The position numbers and the translations under genes are program-made. From Sinomonas sp. ASV322 (lineage in GTDB: Bacteria > Actinomycetota > Actinomycetes > Actinomycetales > Micrococcaceae): a stretch of 64,000 nt of DNA. The DNA lies in assembly GCF_030908245.1 (NCBI RefSeq), contig NZ_JAVFJJ010000003.1, positions 62,001 through 126,000 on the forward strand, read 5' to 3'. Of this stretch, positions 1 to 8,588 are shown in pieces (position 1 is the first letter of the stretch; every line of letters starts with the position of its first letter). The notes beneath the pieces are model-generated. The model had not been told where the DNA came from, did no database searches, and was given only the letters and a program-made list of their open reading frames with translations.

Positions 1-655
1 GCACGATCACTCGCATGGCCTGGGGCAGGATGATCCGCCACATGACCTTCGTCCCGCGCATGCCGAGGGCTTCTGCGGCTTCCATCTGACCCCTGTCCAC
101 GGACTTCAGGCCGGCGCGGAAGATCTCCGCGAGGTATGCGGATTCGTTGAGGCCCAAACCGAGGACAGCAGGTACGAAGCCCTTCGATGGGTCCGAGAGC
201 ACATACGTGAACAGCTCGGGGCCGAACGGGATCCCGAGCGAGATCGCTGGGTACAGGACCATGACGAGGCCCCAGAAGGTGAGCTGGGTGTAGACCGGGG
301 TGCCCCGAAAGAACCACACCCAGAACCACGACGTCCAGCGGAGGATGGGGTTGTCTGACTCGCGCATGAAAGAGAGCACGACCGCGAGGACGATGGCGAG
401 GACCATCGAGAGGACCGTGAGCGCTAGGGTCCACCCTACGCCCTGGATCACGGTGGTATCGCGGATGTACAGCGCGACGGTGCCCCAGCCGAAGCGGGGG
501 TTCGTGGCGAGGCTCTGGATGGCCAGAGCAACGAGGATGAGGATGACGGCGGCCGTCACCCAGCGGCCGGGGTGGCGCACCGGAACAGCCTTGATGAGTT
601 CCGGTGCGCCGCCCTGCTTCGCGGTTTCAGTAGTTTCCGCGCGATGAGTGGTCAT
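1..655 (-). CDS. Polar amino-acid ABC transporter permease (partial, C-terminus outside window)
   Basis: Inner-membrane subunit of a HisM/GlnP-type amino-acid importer. It reads from ATG at 655 to the window edge, so about 218 residues are present and the C-terminus is missing. The N-terminus is a polar stretch followed by a first membrane span (residues about 31-50), then the family-typical start of the BPD_transp_1 domain with the segment RGTPVYTQL. Near the edge it contains the EAA-loop pattern EAAEALGMRGTKVMWRIILPQA, with the conserved E-A-A and G, which contacts the ATPase. It begins 5 nt after the stop of the binding-protein gene, so both are one operon; the ATPase gene is probably beyond position 1. 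Substrate within the polar amino acids cannot be told. Confidence 0.9.
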   Translation of the reverse strand, partial: MTTHRAETTETAKQGGAPELIKAVPVRHPGRWVTAAVILILVALAIQSLATNPRFGWGTVALYIRDTTVIQGVGWTLALTVLSMVLAIVLAVVLSFMRESDNPILRWTSWFWVWFFRGTPVYTQLTFWGLVMVLYPAISLGIPFGPELFTYVLSDPSKGFVPAVLGLGLNESAYLAEIFRAGLKSVDRGQMEAAEALGMRGTKVMWRIILPQAMRVIV

Positions 656-660
656 GACAG

Positions 661-1602
661 TCACGAGGAGACGGACGGGTTGACTTCAGCCTTGGTGACG
701 GCGCCTTCGGAGTTGTTCCACGTGTCGAGGATCTTCTTGTAGCTGCCGTCGGCGATGAGCTTCGTCACCGTCTTCTGGATGAGGTCGGCGAGAGCCGTGT
801 CACCCTTCGCGATCGCGATGCCTTCCGGGGCGACCTCGGTCGTGTCGCCGATCTTCTCGATCCCGCCGTTCGTCTGGGTGATCGCGTAGCCGACCACGGG
901 CGAGTCAGCGGACATGGCGTCGAGGCCGCCGTTGACGAGGCGCGTGTTGAGGTCGGTCTGCTTGTCGAGCGAGACGATGTCGACGGCCTTCTTGCCGGCC
1001 CCGGTGCACTTGTCGCTCAGCGCCTTGACCTCGTCCGCCTCGGTCGTGCCGGTCTGGACACCGATGGACTTGCCGCACACGTCGTCGACCGAGAACTTCT
1101 TCGGGTTGCCCTTCTGGACCGCCCACGAGACGCCCGCGTTGAAGTAGCTCACGAAGTTGACCGCGCCGAGGCGCTCCTTGGTGATCGTGAACGAGCTCAT
1201 GCCCAGGTCGTACTTCGGGCCGAGCGCGGGCAGGATGCCCGTGAACTCCGCCGTCTCGACGTCGACCTTGAGGCCGAGCTTCGCGCCGATCGCCTTCGCG
1301 AGGTCTACGTCGTAGCCCATCGGGGTGTGGTTGTCCGAGCCGCCCAGGAACTCGGCCGGCGCGTACGTCGTATCGGAGCCGACCGTGAGAGTCCCCTTCG
1401 ACTTGAGCGCGGCCGGCACCTGCGAGGCGAGCGAATCGTCCTTCTGGATCGAGCTCGGATCGAAGCTGGTGCCCGCGGAGCCGGAGGCGCTCGGCTTGGC
1501 GCCGCCGCCCGTCTCCGAGGCGTTCGTGCAGGCGGTGAGCGCAAGGGCACCGATCGCGAGGACGGCTGCGCCCTTGGCGGCGAGCTTCGCGGAGAAAGTC
1601 AT
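661..1602 (-). CDS. Amino-acid ABC transporter substrate-binding lipoprotein
   Basis: Extracellular binding protein (SBP_bac_3 family), 313 aa, feeding the adjacent permease. The N-terminus is a lipoprotein signal: a KLAAKGAAVL hydrophobic core ending in the lipobox LTAC, so Cys25 is the likely lipidated residue. The mature domain carries family segments such as TVGSDTTYAPAEF, GYDVDLAKAIGAKLG and the hinge region around SVDDVCGKSIGVQTGTT. The start ATG at 1602 is preceded by AAAGGTAG, an acceptable ribosome site. First gene of an operon with the permease. The fold is certain; the ligand is not. Confidence 0.93.
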   Translation of the reverse strand: MTFSAKLAAKGAAVLAIGALALTACTNASETGGGAKPSASGSAGTSFDPSSIQKDDSLASQVPAALKSKGTLTVGSDTTYAPAEFLGGSDNHTPMGYDVDLAKAIGAKLGLKVDVETAEFTGILPALGPKYDLGMSSFTITKERLGAVNFVSYFNAGVSWAVQKGNPKKFSVDDVCGKSIGVQTGTTEADEVKALSDKCTGAGKKAVDIVSLDKQTDLNTRLVNGGLDAMSADSPVVGYAITQTNGGIEKIGDTTEVAPEGIAIAKGDTALADLIQKTVTKLIADGSYKKILDTWNNSEGAVTKAEVNPSVSS

Positions 1603-1988
1603 ATCTCTACCTTTAACTTGGTGGTGCAGGGTCGGGGATGATAAGCGACGCCCAATCTTACCCTTGCCCCCGCCAGGGTGAGATGTGCATCACAGGCAAC
1701 TTATGTTTCACCATTGGACAACAATGAAGCCTCGGAATCAAGCTCGCTTGGCGATCGAACGTCTGGAATCCCAGACCTCCGGGTGAGGCCCAAGGTGGCC
1801 AGATCCCGCATGAGCGTAGCGAGCAATTGTTTCATCTGTGTCTCAAGATCGTTGAGAGTCACGAATTCTGTGGCTTGGATCACTCCGGGGGTGGTGCGAT
1901 GCCCGCCGCGCTCATGCTCGGCCTGTCGCCGTCTGGCTGGCCGGACCAATCTGGGCCGGTCTGGCGGGTGAGGGTGGATACGGCGTGC
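1603..1988. other. Intergenic region, 386 bp, lower GC
   Basis: Lies between the 3' end of the isochorismate synthase gene and the start of the ABC binding-protein gene, both on the minus strand, so it holds the promoter of the transporter. Its middle (about 1690-1870) is clearly less GC-rich than the neighbours. A minus-strand frame (1701-1949) could code for about 82 aa with a helical segment, but no family is recognisable and no good ribosome site precedes it; I do not call it a gene. Confidence 0.4.
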
Positions 1989-3308
1989 TTAGCGCTCGAC
2001 CCCAAGCGCCTCGAGCATCGGACGGAACTTGGCCCAGGTCTCGGCGAGTTCGGCCTCCGGGGATGACCCGTCCACGATGCCGCAGCCCGCATAGAGGCGC
2101 GCCGCCGTCGTTCCTTCGATCACGCCGCCCCTTAGCGCGATGCCGAATTCCCCGTTCCCTGCGCCGTCGAGCCATCCGACCGGCCCCGCGTACGGGCCGC
2201 GATCGAGCTCCTCGAGCTCGCGGATGAGCTCGCCCGCGACCTGCGTCGGCGTCCCGCAGACGGCGGCCGTGGGGTGGAGCGCGTTGACGAGCGCGAGCGG
2301 CGTGGGCACGTGGCCCTCGATCTCGGCGAGCTCGGCCTTGACGTCCGAGGCGAGATGGAAGACGTTCGGGAGTTCGAGGATGAACGGCTCGTCGTGGGCG
2401 TTGAGCGCCTCGGCGAACGGCTCGAGCGCGGTCGTGAGCGATTCGATCGCGATCTGGTGCTCATGCCGTTGCTTCGCCGATCCGCCGAGGACGCGCTGCG
2501 CGTAGCCGGGTCCCGCTCCGTCGGCGTCACGGCGGTCGAGCGTTCCCGCGAGCACGCGCGCCTGGGCCGTGCGGCCCTCGACCTGGATGAGCATCTCGGG
2601 TGTCGCGCCCACGAGGCCGTCGACCCCGTAGACCCAGCAGTCCCGGTAGGCCGACGCGAGGCGACGCAGCACGAGCGCGCGGGGGATCCCGCCGTCGTCC
2701 TCGACCACGATGTCGCGCGCGAGCACGAGCTTCTCGAGCTCGCCCGCGCGGATGTGCCGTACCCCGGACGCCACCGCAGCCATCCAGTGCTGCTCGCCGA
2801 GTCTCCCGGGCCGCACGGCGAGCCGGGTCCCGTTGGCTGGTGTGGGATCGCCGGGGGCGGAAAGCGGCTCCGTCCAGCGGTCGACGGCGGCGCGCAGGCT
2901 CTCGGGCGTTGGCCGGCTTCCGTCTGCCGTGAGCTGTGAGGCCCACGCGCGCCCCTCCCGGATGCCGACGACGAGCTCGGGCACGACGAGCCGCGATTCG
3001 TAGGCCGATGTCCGCGAGAAGGCGAACGAGCCGAAGGCGAGCGGGCCCGTGCCCGGGTGCCGCACCGCGTCGGTGACCTCGGCGTCGAGCGTGAGCTGCT
3101 TCCACCACGCGTCGGCTTCGATGAAGCGGTCGGGGCCCTTCGCGGTGAACCGGGCGACCTCCCCGAAGCCCAGGTGGCCCTCGCCCCGCCGGATCCAGCA
3201 CAGCGTGTCGGGGTGTTCGAGGGCTCCGGTCAGTCCGACTGAGTTGACTGCGCCGCCCGGATCAACTGGGCCCAGATCGAGGGTGAGGGCGCGCAAACGG
3301 GAGCTCAT
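1989..3308 (-). CDS. menF: Isochorismate synthase
   Basis: Converts chorismate to isochorismate, the first step to menaquinone. 439 aa, the usual length. The N-terminal about 160 residues are the variable domain; the C-terminal two thirds are the chorismate-binding domain with LVLARDIVV, VGATPEMLIQVEG, ARVLAGTLDRR, the KQRHEHQIAIESL segment, LHPTAAVCGTP and RGPYAGPVGW. The absence of a TrpE-type feedback motif and the nearness of menG and prenyl genes favour menaquinone over siderophore synthesis; an EntC-type role cannot be excluded because no isochorismatase is visible. It is divergent from the dehydrogenase gene at 3419. Confidence 0.9.
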   Translation of the reverse strand: MSSRLRALTLDLGPVDPGGAVNSVGLTGALEHPDTLCWIRRGEGHLGFGEVARFTAKGPDRFIEADAWWKQLTLDAEVTDAVRHPGTGPLAFGSFAFSRTSAYESRLVVPELVVGIREGRAWASQLTADGSRPTPESLRAAVDRWTEPLSAPGDPTPANGTRLAVRPGRLGEQHWMAAVASGVRHIRAGELEKLVLARDIVVEDDGGIPRALVLRRLASAYRDCWVYGVDGLVGATPEMLIQVEGRTAQARVLAGTLDRRDADGAGPGYAQRVLGGSAKQRHEHQIAIESLTTALEPFAEALNAHDEPFILELPNVFHLASDVKAELAEIEGHVPTPLALVNALHPTAAVCGTPTQVAGELIRELEELDRGPYAGPVGWLDGAGNGEFGIALRGGVIEGTTAARLYAGCGIVDGSSPEAELAETWAKFRPMLEALGVER

Positions 3309-3418
3309 GATGGATCAAGAGTACGCGCGCGCGGCACCGCATGCTGTTCAGCACTCTGGACACTGTTCAGCGAGAAATGTTTGAATGGATCAACCCCGTT
3401 CTTCAAGGAGGAAGCCCC

Positions 3419-4444
3419 GTGAGCCTCGCCGTCGTCGTCCATGCAGCCGGTGATCTGCGCCTCGATCCCATCGATCCGGGCGAGTCCCGGGAGCTCGGCC
3501 CGCGCGACGCGCTCGTCGCCGTCGAGTACGGCGGTATCTGCGGAAGCGACATCCATTACGCGAAGCACGGGGCCGCCGGCCTGAGCATTCTGCGCGAGCC
3601 CATGGTGCTCGGGCACGAGGTGGCCGGGCGCATCGCGGCCCTCGGGTCCGAGGTCGCGGGCTTCGAGGTGGGCCAGGCCGTCACGATCCACCCCGCGACC
3701 GTGTGCGGCGAGTGCGAGTTCTGCACGTCGGGCCGCCCCAACCTGTGCGGCTCCGTCCGCTACCTCGGCTCGGCCGCCTATCACCCGCACACAGAGGGCG
3801 CGTTCGCGGGCCTCACGGTGATCCCCGCGGGTCAGCTCCGTGCCGTGCCCGATGGCGTGAGCACGCGGCACGCGGCCGTCGCGGAACCGCTCGGCGTCGC
3901 GATCCACGCGGTCAATCGCGCTGGTGACCTCGCGGGCAAGACCGTCCTCGTCAACGGCGCCGGCCCCATCGGCGTGCTCGTGGTCGCCGCCGCCCGCAAG
4001 GCCGGCGCGGCCCACGTCGTCGCGAGCGACCTGGCCGCCGGATCGCTCGACGTCGCCCGCCGCATGGGCGCGCACGACGTCGTCAACCTCGCCGAGGGCG
4101 GCGAGCTGCCCGCGACCGACGTCGTGTTCGAGGCGTCCGGCGCCCCGCCCGCCGTCACGAGCGTCCTGCGCGCCGTCAAGCGCGGCGGCATCGTGGTCCA
4201 GGTGGGCAACCTTCCCGCGGGCAAGCTCGAGGTCTCGCTCGCCGAGCTCGTGTTCCGGGAGATCGACTACCGCGGCACGTTCCGCTTCGTCGACGAGATC
4301 TCTACCGCGCTCGACTACCTCGCCGACGGCCTCGACGTCGAGCCGATCCTCACGCACGAGTTCCCCGTCGAGGAGGCCGTCGAGGCGTTCCGCGTCGCGG
4401 GGGACCGCAGCACGGGCTCGTCGAAGGTGCTCTTGAAGTTCTGA
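3419..4444 (+). CDS. idnD: L-idonate 5-dehydrogenase-like zinc alcohol dehydrogenase
   Basis: Medium-chain zinc dehydrogenase of 341 aa that probably oxidises L-idonate (or a related sugar acid/polyol) to 5-ketogluconate with NAD(P). Catalytic zinc ligands are visible as Cys41 in GGICGSD and His66-Glu67 in LGHEVAG. The structural zinc loop has four Cys in the region CGECEFC...NLC. The cofactor site is [12 protein letters not shown]. The end of the protein ([13 protein letters not shown], then VEEAVEAF) matches the L-idonate branch of the family better than sorbitol or threonine dehydrogenases. The start was set at GTG 3419 because AAGGAGG lies 8 nt upstream; a longer frame from 3341 lacks this. 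It sits alone between isochorismate synthase and menG, away from the sugar-acid cluster at 47-54 kb. Confidence 0.8.
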   Translation: MSLAVVVHAAGDLRLDPIDPGESRELGPRDALVAVEYGGICGSDIHYAKHGAAGLSILREPMVLGHEVAGRIAALGSEVAGFEVGQAVTIHPATVCGECEFCTSGRPNLCGSVRYLGSAAYHPHTEGAFAGLTVIPAGQLRAVPDGVSTRHAAVAEPLGVAIHAVNRAGDLAGKTVLVNGAGPIGVLVVAAARKAGAAHVVASDLAAGSLDVARRMGAHDVVNLAEGGELPATDVVFEASGAPPAVTSVLRAVKRGGIVVQVGNLPAGKLEVSLAELVFREIDYRGTFRFVDEISTALDYLADGLDVEPILTHEFPVEEAVEAFRVAGDRSTGSSKVLLKF

Positions 4445-4501
4445 GCCGGTGCGGCGCGAGAGCCTCGAGCGGGCGACGCAAGAAGCGGCGCGGAAGTTTG
4501 G

Positions 4502-4514
4502 CAGAATGGGCAGG
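4502..4514 (+). promoter_or_regulatory. -10 box and presumed transcription start of menG
   Basis: CAGAAT at 4502-4507 is followed by 7 nt and then GTG at 4515, the spacing expected if the transcript begins at the start codon (leaderless). Confidence 0.5.
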
Positions 4515-5282
4515 GTGACCAGCACAGGCAAGAGGGCATCACTCGACAAGCTCCCCGCGGAAGTCGCGAGCATGTTCGACGACGTCGCGCCTCGCTACGA
4601 CGTTGTCAACGACATCCTCTCGCTGGGGCAGACGCGCCGCTGGCGCAAGGTGGTGTTCGACGCCGTCGGCGCGAAGCCCGGCCAGCGCGTGCTCGACCTC
4701 GCGGCAGGAACGGGTACATCCGCGGAGCCCTACGCGGACGCGGGCATCGAGGTCGTCGCCTGCGACTTCTCGCTCGGCATGCTGCGGGTCGGCAAACGGC
4801 GTCGGCCGGACATCGACTTCGTCGCGGGCGACGCGACCAACCTCCCGTTCGCGGACGACGCGTTCGACGCCGCGACGATCTCCTTCGGCCTGCGCAACGT
4901 CGCGGACCCGCACGCCGCGCTCCGCGAGATGCTGCGCGTCACGAAGCCCGGCGGCAAGCTCGTCATCGCCGAGTTCTCGTCGCCGGTGAACCCGCTGTGG
5001 CGAACGATGTACCTCGAGTACCTCATGCGGGCCCTGCCCGAGGTCGCCCGCCGCGCGTCGTCGAACCCCGATGCGTACATCTACCTCGCCGAGTCGATCC
5101 GGGCGTGGCCGGACCAGGACCACCTCGCGGCGTGGATGGGCGGCGCCGGGTGGGACCAGGTCGCCTACCGCAACCTCTCGGGCGGTATCGTCGCCGTCCA
5201 CCGCGCGACCAAGCCCGGCGCGGCGCCCGTTCCCTCGGGCCCCGACGAGAAGATCCGCCGCGCAGGCCGGGCCGCGGGCTGA
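4515..5282 (+). CDS. menG: Demethylmenaquinone methyltransferase
   Basis: SAM-dependent C-methyltransferase for the last step of menaquinone synthesis, 255 aa. The UbiE/MenG signature around [16 protein letters not shown] is at residues 28-44, followed by the SAM loop DLAAGTGT (61-68), the acidic residue in [15 protein letters not shown] and the ISFGLRNV motif. The start is taken at GTG 4515, where homologous N-termini begin and a -10 box sits 7 nt upstream; ATG 4506 with GGAAG ahead is the alternative. It is followed 10 nt later by the reductase gene, in the order menG, reductase, prenyl synthase, typical for this order of bacteria. Confidence 0.93.
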   Translation: MTSTGKRASLDKLPAEVASMFDDVAPRYDVVNDILSLGQTRRWRKVVFDAVGAKPGQRVLDLAAGTGTSAEPYADAGIEVVACDFSLGMLRVGKRRRPDIDFVAGDATNLPFADDAFDAATISFGLRNVADPHAALREMLRVTKPGGKLVIAEFSSPVNPLWRTMYLEYLMRALPEVARRASSNPDAYIYLAESIRAWPDQDHLAAWMGGAGWDQVAYRNLSGGIVAVHRATKPGAAPVPSGPDEKIRRAGRAAG

Positions 5283-5292
5283 CGAAGCCTCG

Positions 5293-6615
5293 ATGGATGT
5301 CCTGATCGTCGGAGCCGGCCCCGCCGGCTCGACTGCGGCACACTACCTCGCGCGGTCCGGTGTGTCCGTGACCGTGCTCGAGAAGACTCGCTTTCCGCGC
5401 GAGAAGGTGTGCGGCGACGGCCTCACGCCGCGTGCCGTCCGCGAAATCCAGCTCCTCGGCCTCCCGCATGCCGAGGCGGACGGCTGGCGTCGCAACCGAG
5501 GCCTCCGCCTCATCGCGGGAGGTCGCACGCTTGAGCTTCCGTGGCCCGCGGGCGGGGAATTTCCCGAGTACGGCCTCATCCGCACGCGGCTCGGCTTCGA
5601 CGAGGCGCTCGCGCGCCACGCTGAGGGCGCCGGGGCGCGGATCCTCGAGGGCCACGGCGTGACGGACGTGCTCACGGACGACGGCGGGCGCGTCGTCGGG
5701 GCCCGCGCCCAGCTTCTCGATCGGGAAGGCAGGAAGACGGGGGAGACCCGCGAGTTTCGCGCCGACGTCGTCCTCGCCGCCGACGGCAACTCGACGCGGG
5801 CCGCGCTGTCGCGCGGCCTCGCGAAGCGCGACGACCGCCCCCTCGGCGTCGCCTACCGCACCTACTTCCGCAGCCCGCGCCACGAGGACGACTGGATGGA
5901 GGGCTGGCTCGAGCTCCCCGGCCGCGACGGCAAGCCGCTGCCCGGGTACGGCTGGGTGTTTGGCGTGGGCGACGGGACCTCGAACGTGGGGCTCGGCATC
6001 CTCAACTCGTCGAAGGAGTTCGGCAAGCTCGACTACCGCCAGGTGCTGCGCGATTGGACCGCCGCGATGCCCGAGGAATGGGGCTTCGCCGAGGCCAACC
6101 AGGTCGGTCCCGTGCGCGGTGCCGCGCTCCCCATGGGGTTCAACCGCACGCCGCACGTCGTGCCGGGGATGGCGCTCCTCGGCGATGCCGGCGGGATGGT
6201 GAGCCCCTTCAATGGCGAGGGGATCAGCTACGCGATGGAGTCCGGGCGCTACGCGGCACAGTTCCTCGTCGACCCCGCAGCGGCCCAGCGCGCGGCGGGT
6301 CGCGCGCGGCCGGCGGACGACGACGTCGACCGTCGCCTGCGTGCCTACGCCGACCACGTGCGGCAGCAGTGGGGGAGCCACTTCACGCTCGGCCGGACGT
6401 TCGCGGCGCTCATCGGGCGCCCCGCCGTCATGCGTCTCGCGCTCCGCACCGGCATGCCGATCCCGGCGCTCATGCGCGTCGTCGTCCGGCTGCTCGCGAA
6501 CCTCACCGAGCCGCGCGGAGGCAGCCTCGAGGACCGCGCCATCCGCGTGCTCGAGTCGCTCACGCCGGCGACGTCCAACACAACCCATCCCCGCCCACCC
6601 CGGGCCGAAAGCTAG
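5293..6615 (+). CDS. Geranylgeranyl reductase family FAD oxidoreductase (MenJ-like)
   Basis: FAD-dependent reductase, 440 aa, that likely saturates one or more isoprene units of the menaquinone side chain, as the mycobacterial MenJ does. The FAD fingerprint VGAGPAGSTAA is at residues 5-15, the second FAD motif GDAGGMVSPFNGEGI near residue 300, and PREKVCGDGLTPRA is the typical active-site loop of the family. The start ATG 5293 begins right at the flavin fold; longer frames upstream overlap menG. Position between menG and the polyprenyl synthase supports the quinone role. Substrate and degree of saturation are inference. Confidence 0.85.
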   Translation: MDVLIVGAGPAGSTAAHYLARSGVSVTVLEKTRFPREKVCGDGLTPRAVREIQLLGLPHAEADGWRRNRGLRLIAGGRTLELPWPAGGEFPEYGLIRTRLGFDEALARHAEGAGARILEGHGVTDVLTDDGGRVVGARAQLLDREGRKTGETREFRADVVLAADGNSTRAALSRGLAKRDDRPLGVAYRTYFRSPRHEDDWMEGWLELPGRDGKPLPGYGWVFGVGDGTSNVGLGILNSSKEFGKLDYRQVLRDWTAAMPEEWGFAEANQVGPVRGAALPMGFNRTPHVVPGMALLGDAGGMVSPFNGEGISYAMESGRYAAQFLVDPAAAQRAAGRARPADDDVDRRLRAYADHVRQQWGSHFTLGRTFAALIGRPAVMRLALRTGMPIPALMRVVVRLLANLTEPRGGSLEDRAIRVLESLTPATSNTTHPRPPRAES

Positions 6616-6624
6616 GCTTGACCC
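6613..6624 (+). promoter_or_regulatory. -10 box of a leaderless transcript for the prenyl synthase
   Basis: TAGGCT at 6613-6618, then 6 nt, then GTG 6625. No ribosome site is present before the GTG. The box overlaps the stop codon of the preceding gene. Confidence 0.5.
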
Positions 6625-7722
6625 GTGACAAACACTGAACACAGCTGGACACGTGCGGGACACGCGAGCGCCGAAGCCGAGCCCGCCCCGACCACGACGG
6701 CCATCGCCGCCGGCATCCAGCTGCCCGCGGGCTTTGCCGCGATCGCAAGCGACCCCGAGCTGGGCCCCGCGATCACGACCAACATGGCCCGCGTCGAGAA
6801 GCGCCTCCGCGAGGCCATCGCGAACTCCGATCCGCTCGCCGACGCGACGAGCAGGCACCTCGTCGAGGCTGGCGGCAAGCGCATCCGGCCGCTCCTCACG
6901 CTCCTGTGCTCGCACCTCGGAGACTGGACGCGGCCCGAAGTCCTGCAGGCCGCAGCCGTCGTCGAGCTCACGCACCTCGCGACCCTCTATCACGACGACG
7001 TGATGGACTCGGCGCCGTACCGCCGCGGCGCCCCGACGGCGCACGAGGTGTGGGGCAACACGGTCGCGATCCTCACGGGCGACCTCATCTTCGCGCGCGC
7101 CTCGATCCTCGTCTCCGAGCTCGGCGGCCGCGCGCTCTCGATCCAGGCCCGCACGTTCGAGCGGCTATGCCTCGGGCAGCTCCACGAGACCGTGGGGCCC
7201 CGCGAGGACGAGGATCCCGTGGAGCACTACCTTTCGGTGCTCGCGGACAAGACCGGCTCGCTCATCGCCGCCTCGGGGCAGATGGGTGCAATCTTCGCGG
7301 GTGCACCGGCGGAGTACGAAGACGTTCTGGTCAAGTACGGCGAGTACGTGGGTGTCGCGTTCCAGCTCGCCGACGACGTGATCGACGTGACGGGCGGCAA
7401 GGTCACGTCCGGCAAGTCCGCCGGGACGGACCTGCGGGAGGGTGTGCCGACCCTGCCCGTGCTGTTGCTCCGGCGCGCGGCCGCTCGCGGCGATGCCTCC
7501 GCCGTCGAAGTTCTCCGGCTCGTCGACGGCGATCTGACGAGCGACGAGGCACTGGCCGAGGCCGTGGCCGCCCTCGCAGCGCACCCCGTCACGGGCGAAT
7601 CGTGGGCCGTTGCCCGCGAGTGGGCCGATGCGGCCAAGTCCGCCCTCGCGCCGCTCCCGGGCGGCGTCGTCAAGGATTCGCTCTCGGCGTTCGCGGACGC
7701 CGTCGTCGACCGCCGCGCGTAG
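6625..7722 (+). CDS. Polyprenyl diphosphate synthase for the menaquinone side chain
   Basis: Trans-isoprenyl diphosphate synthase, 365 aa, elongating allylic diphosphate with IPP to the long chain that MenA attaches. Both Asp-rich motifs are present: DDVMD at 124-128 and DDVID near residue 250, together with GGKRIRP (IPP binding) and the KT.SL segment around 205-215. The residues before the first motif are small and aliphatic, which fits a long-chain (C40-C45) product. About 45 residues at the N-terminus are extra and low in conservation. Last gene of the menG cluster; a hairpin terminator follows at 7801. Confidence 0.9.
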   Translation: MTNTEHSWTRAGHASAEAEPAPTTTAIAAGIQLPAGFAAIASDPELGPAITTNMARVEKRLREAIANSDPLADATSRHLVEAGGKRIRPLLTLLCSHLGDWTRPEVLQAAAVVELTHLATLYHDDVMDSAPYRRGAPTAHEVWGNTVAILTGDLIFARASILVSELGGRALSIQARTFERLCLGQLHETVGPREDEDPVEHYLSVLADKTGSLIAASGQMGAIFAGAPAEYEDVLVKYGEYVGVAFQLADDVIDVTGGKVTSGKSAGTDLREGVPTLPVLLLRRAAARGDASAVEVLRLVDGDLTSDEALAEAVAALAAHPVTGESWAVAREWADAAKSALAPLPGGVVKDSLSAFADAVVDRRA

Positions 7723-7800
7723 TCGGGGAGGCGCGGCAGCCAGCTCCAGCTGCATTGGCCACCGCGCTATCCACCTCGCATTGCCCCTGCTTAAACGGCT

Positions 7801-7835
7801 GGGCCCTGGTTTGCGGATTCCGCTCCCCAGGGCCC
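7801..7835 (+). terminator. Hairpin terminator of the menG-prenyl synthase operon
   Basis: GGGCCCTGG at 7801-7809 pairs perfectly with CCAGGGCCC at 7827-7835 and is followed by TCTTCC. It lies 79 nt after the stop codon of the prenyl synthase gene. Confidence 0.5.
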
Positions 7836-7999
7836 TCTTCCGTTCGCACCCGGATCCACTGGAGGCTGAAGTGGATCCGTCAACAAGCATATGACAAATC
7901 TGTCACATGTCCAGCAATTGCCGTCAACTTTTTTTCGGGAATCTGTTAGACATGTCCAATCTGGGCGACTGGAGCGCGAAACCCGCCAGCAGCAAAGGA

Positions 8000-8060
8000 A
8001 AGTCCCCTTGTCCTTCGGGAAGTTCGCTTGAAGGGGACTTCCCGAAGGACAAGGGGACTT
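8000..8060. repeat. Perfect 24-bp inverted repeat with AAGTCCCCTT words
   Basis: Arms 8000-8023 and 8037-8060 are exact reverse complements with a 13-nt loop. Inside each arm the word AAGT recurs at a 20-bp spacing. It sits between two convergent genes and resembles the repeats at 39792 and 54795. Confidence 0.85.
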
Positions 8061-8101
8061 CAACAGTCGCTCAGGTGACGTGGCGCCGTGCGGCCGAGGG
8101 C

Positions 8102-8530
8102 CTAGACGTGCTCTTCGTCCTCCGAGAAGACCCAGTCGAACATGTCGAACGTGAACTCGGAGAACGTGCCGTCCTCCGAGACCCACTCGCCGCGCGCGTT
8201 GTTCTTGCGGTAGACGATCGGGTCCGGGACGCGGAGGTCGCCTGAGCGGATGCCCCACGTGAACTGCTCTTCTTCGTCTTCGAGGAACATGAGGAAGCCC
8301 TCGTCGTCGACCTCGAGCTCTTCGGGGTCCCAGAAGTAGTGGTATGCCTCCATAAGTTCCGAGCCGCCAAGGGCAAGGTAGAACTCGCGCAGCGCGAGGG
8401 GGATCGTGAACGCGTGCTCTTCGAGTGCCTCGTCGAGCTCCTTCTCGGAGATCCCGTCTCCCGGCTGCCAGGATTCGCCAAGGTACTTGGGGACAAGCGC
8501 GCGGAACTTCTCCAAGAATATTTCGCTCAC
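8102..8530 (-). CDS. SMI1/KNR4-like (SUKH) domain protein
   Basis: 142-aa acidic cytoplasmic protein. Features of the SUKH fold are visible: the early segment SEKELDEALEEHAFTIP, then LREFYLALGG and the aromatic/acidic core YHYFWDPEELEVDDEGF followed by WGI. The C-terminus is very acidic. SUKH proteins are often immunity proteins, but no toxin gene lies beside it here, so a housekeeping or unknown role is as likely. It appears to be a single gene with its own leaderless promoter (TAGGAT at 8537-8542 on the minus strand, 6 nt before GTG 8530). Function unknown. Confidence 0.6.
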   Translation of the reverse strand: MSEIFLEKFRALVPKYLGESWQPGDGISEKELDEALEEHAFTIPLALREFYLALGGSELMEAYHYFWDPEELEVDDEGFLMFLEDEEEQFTWGIRSGDLRVPDPIVYRKNNARGEWVSEDGTFSEFTFDMFDWVFSEDEEHV

Positions 8531-8536
8531 ACGATT

Positions 8537-8542
8537 ATCCTA
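8537..8542 (-). promoter_or_regulatory. -10 box of the SUKH gene
   Basis: TAGGAT on the minus strand, 6 nt ahead of GTG at 8530, the leaderless spacing. Confidence 0.5.
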
Positions 8543-8576
8543 GCCAATCGGCACGGCACGGGATCCCCGCCGCCGG

Positions 8577-8588
8577 TAGGCTCCGACT
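8577..8588 (+). promoter_or_regulatory. -10 box of the sirohydrochlorin chelatase gene
   Basis: TAGGCT at 8577-8582, then 6 nt, then ATG 8589. Leaderless spacing; no ribosome site is seen. Confidence 0.5.

Larger units (their letters stand above)
7723..8101. other. Intergenic region between convergent genes
   Basis: Contains a terminator hairpin (7801-7835), an AT-richer patch (7885-7960), and a perfect inverted repeat (8000-8060). The AT-richer patch has TGACA-N4-TGTCA (7892-7905) and two copies of ACATGTCCA (7905-7913 and 7950-7958) that look like relic operator sites. No gene seen. Confidence 0.45.

Noticed and set aside
1701-1949. Possible 82-aa minus-strand gene
   Set aside because: Helical looking and in lower-GC DNA, but without a ribosome site, leaderless spacing or recognisable family; left as intergenic.
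5023-7044. Long minus-strand open frame opposite menG and the reductase (673 codons); similar ones at 33048-35339, 33341-35509 and 52315-54210
   Set aside because: They mirror codon third-position GC of the true genes on the other strand, give Arg/Asp/Ala-rich proteins with no domain, and overlap genes with clear motifs.
8102-8530. SUKH protein as immunity protein of a toxin system
   Set aside because: Neither neighbour is toxin-like; both belong to quinone and sulfur metabolism.
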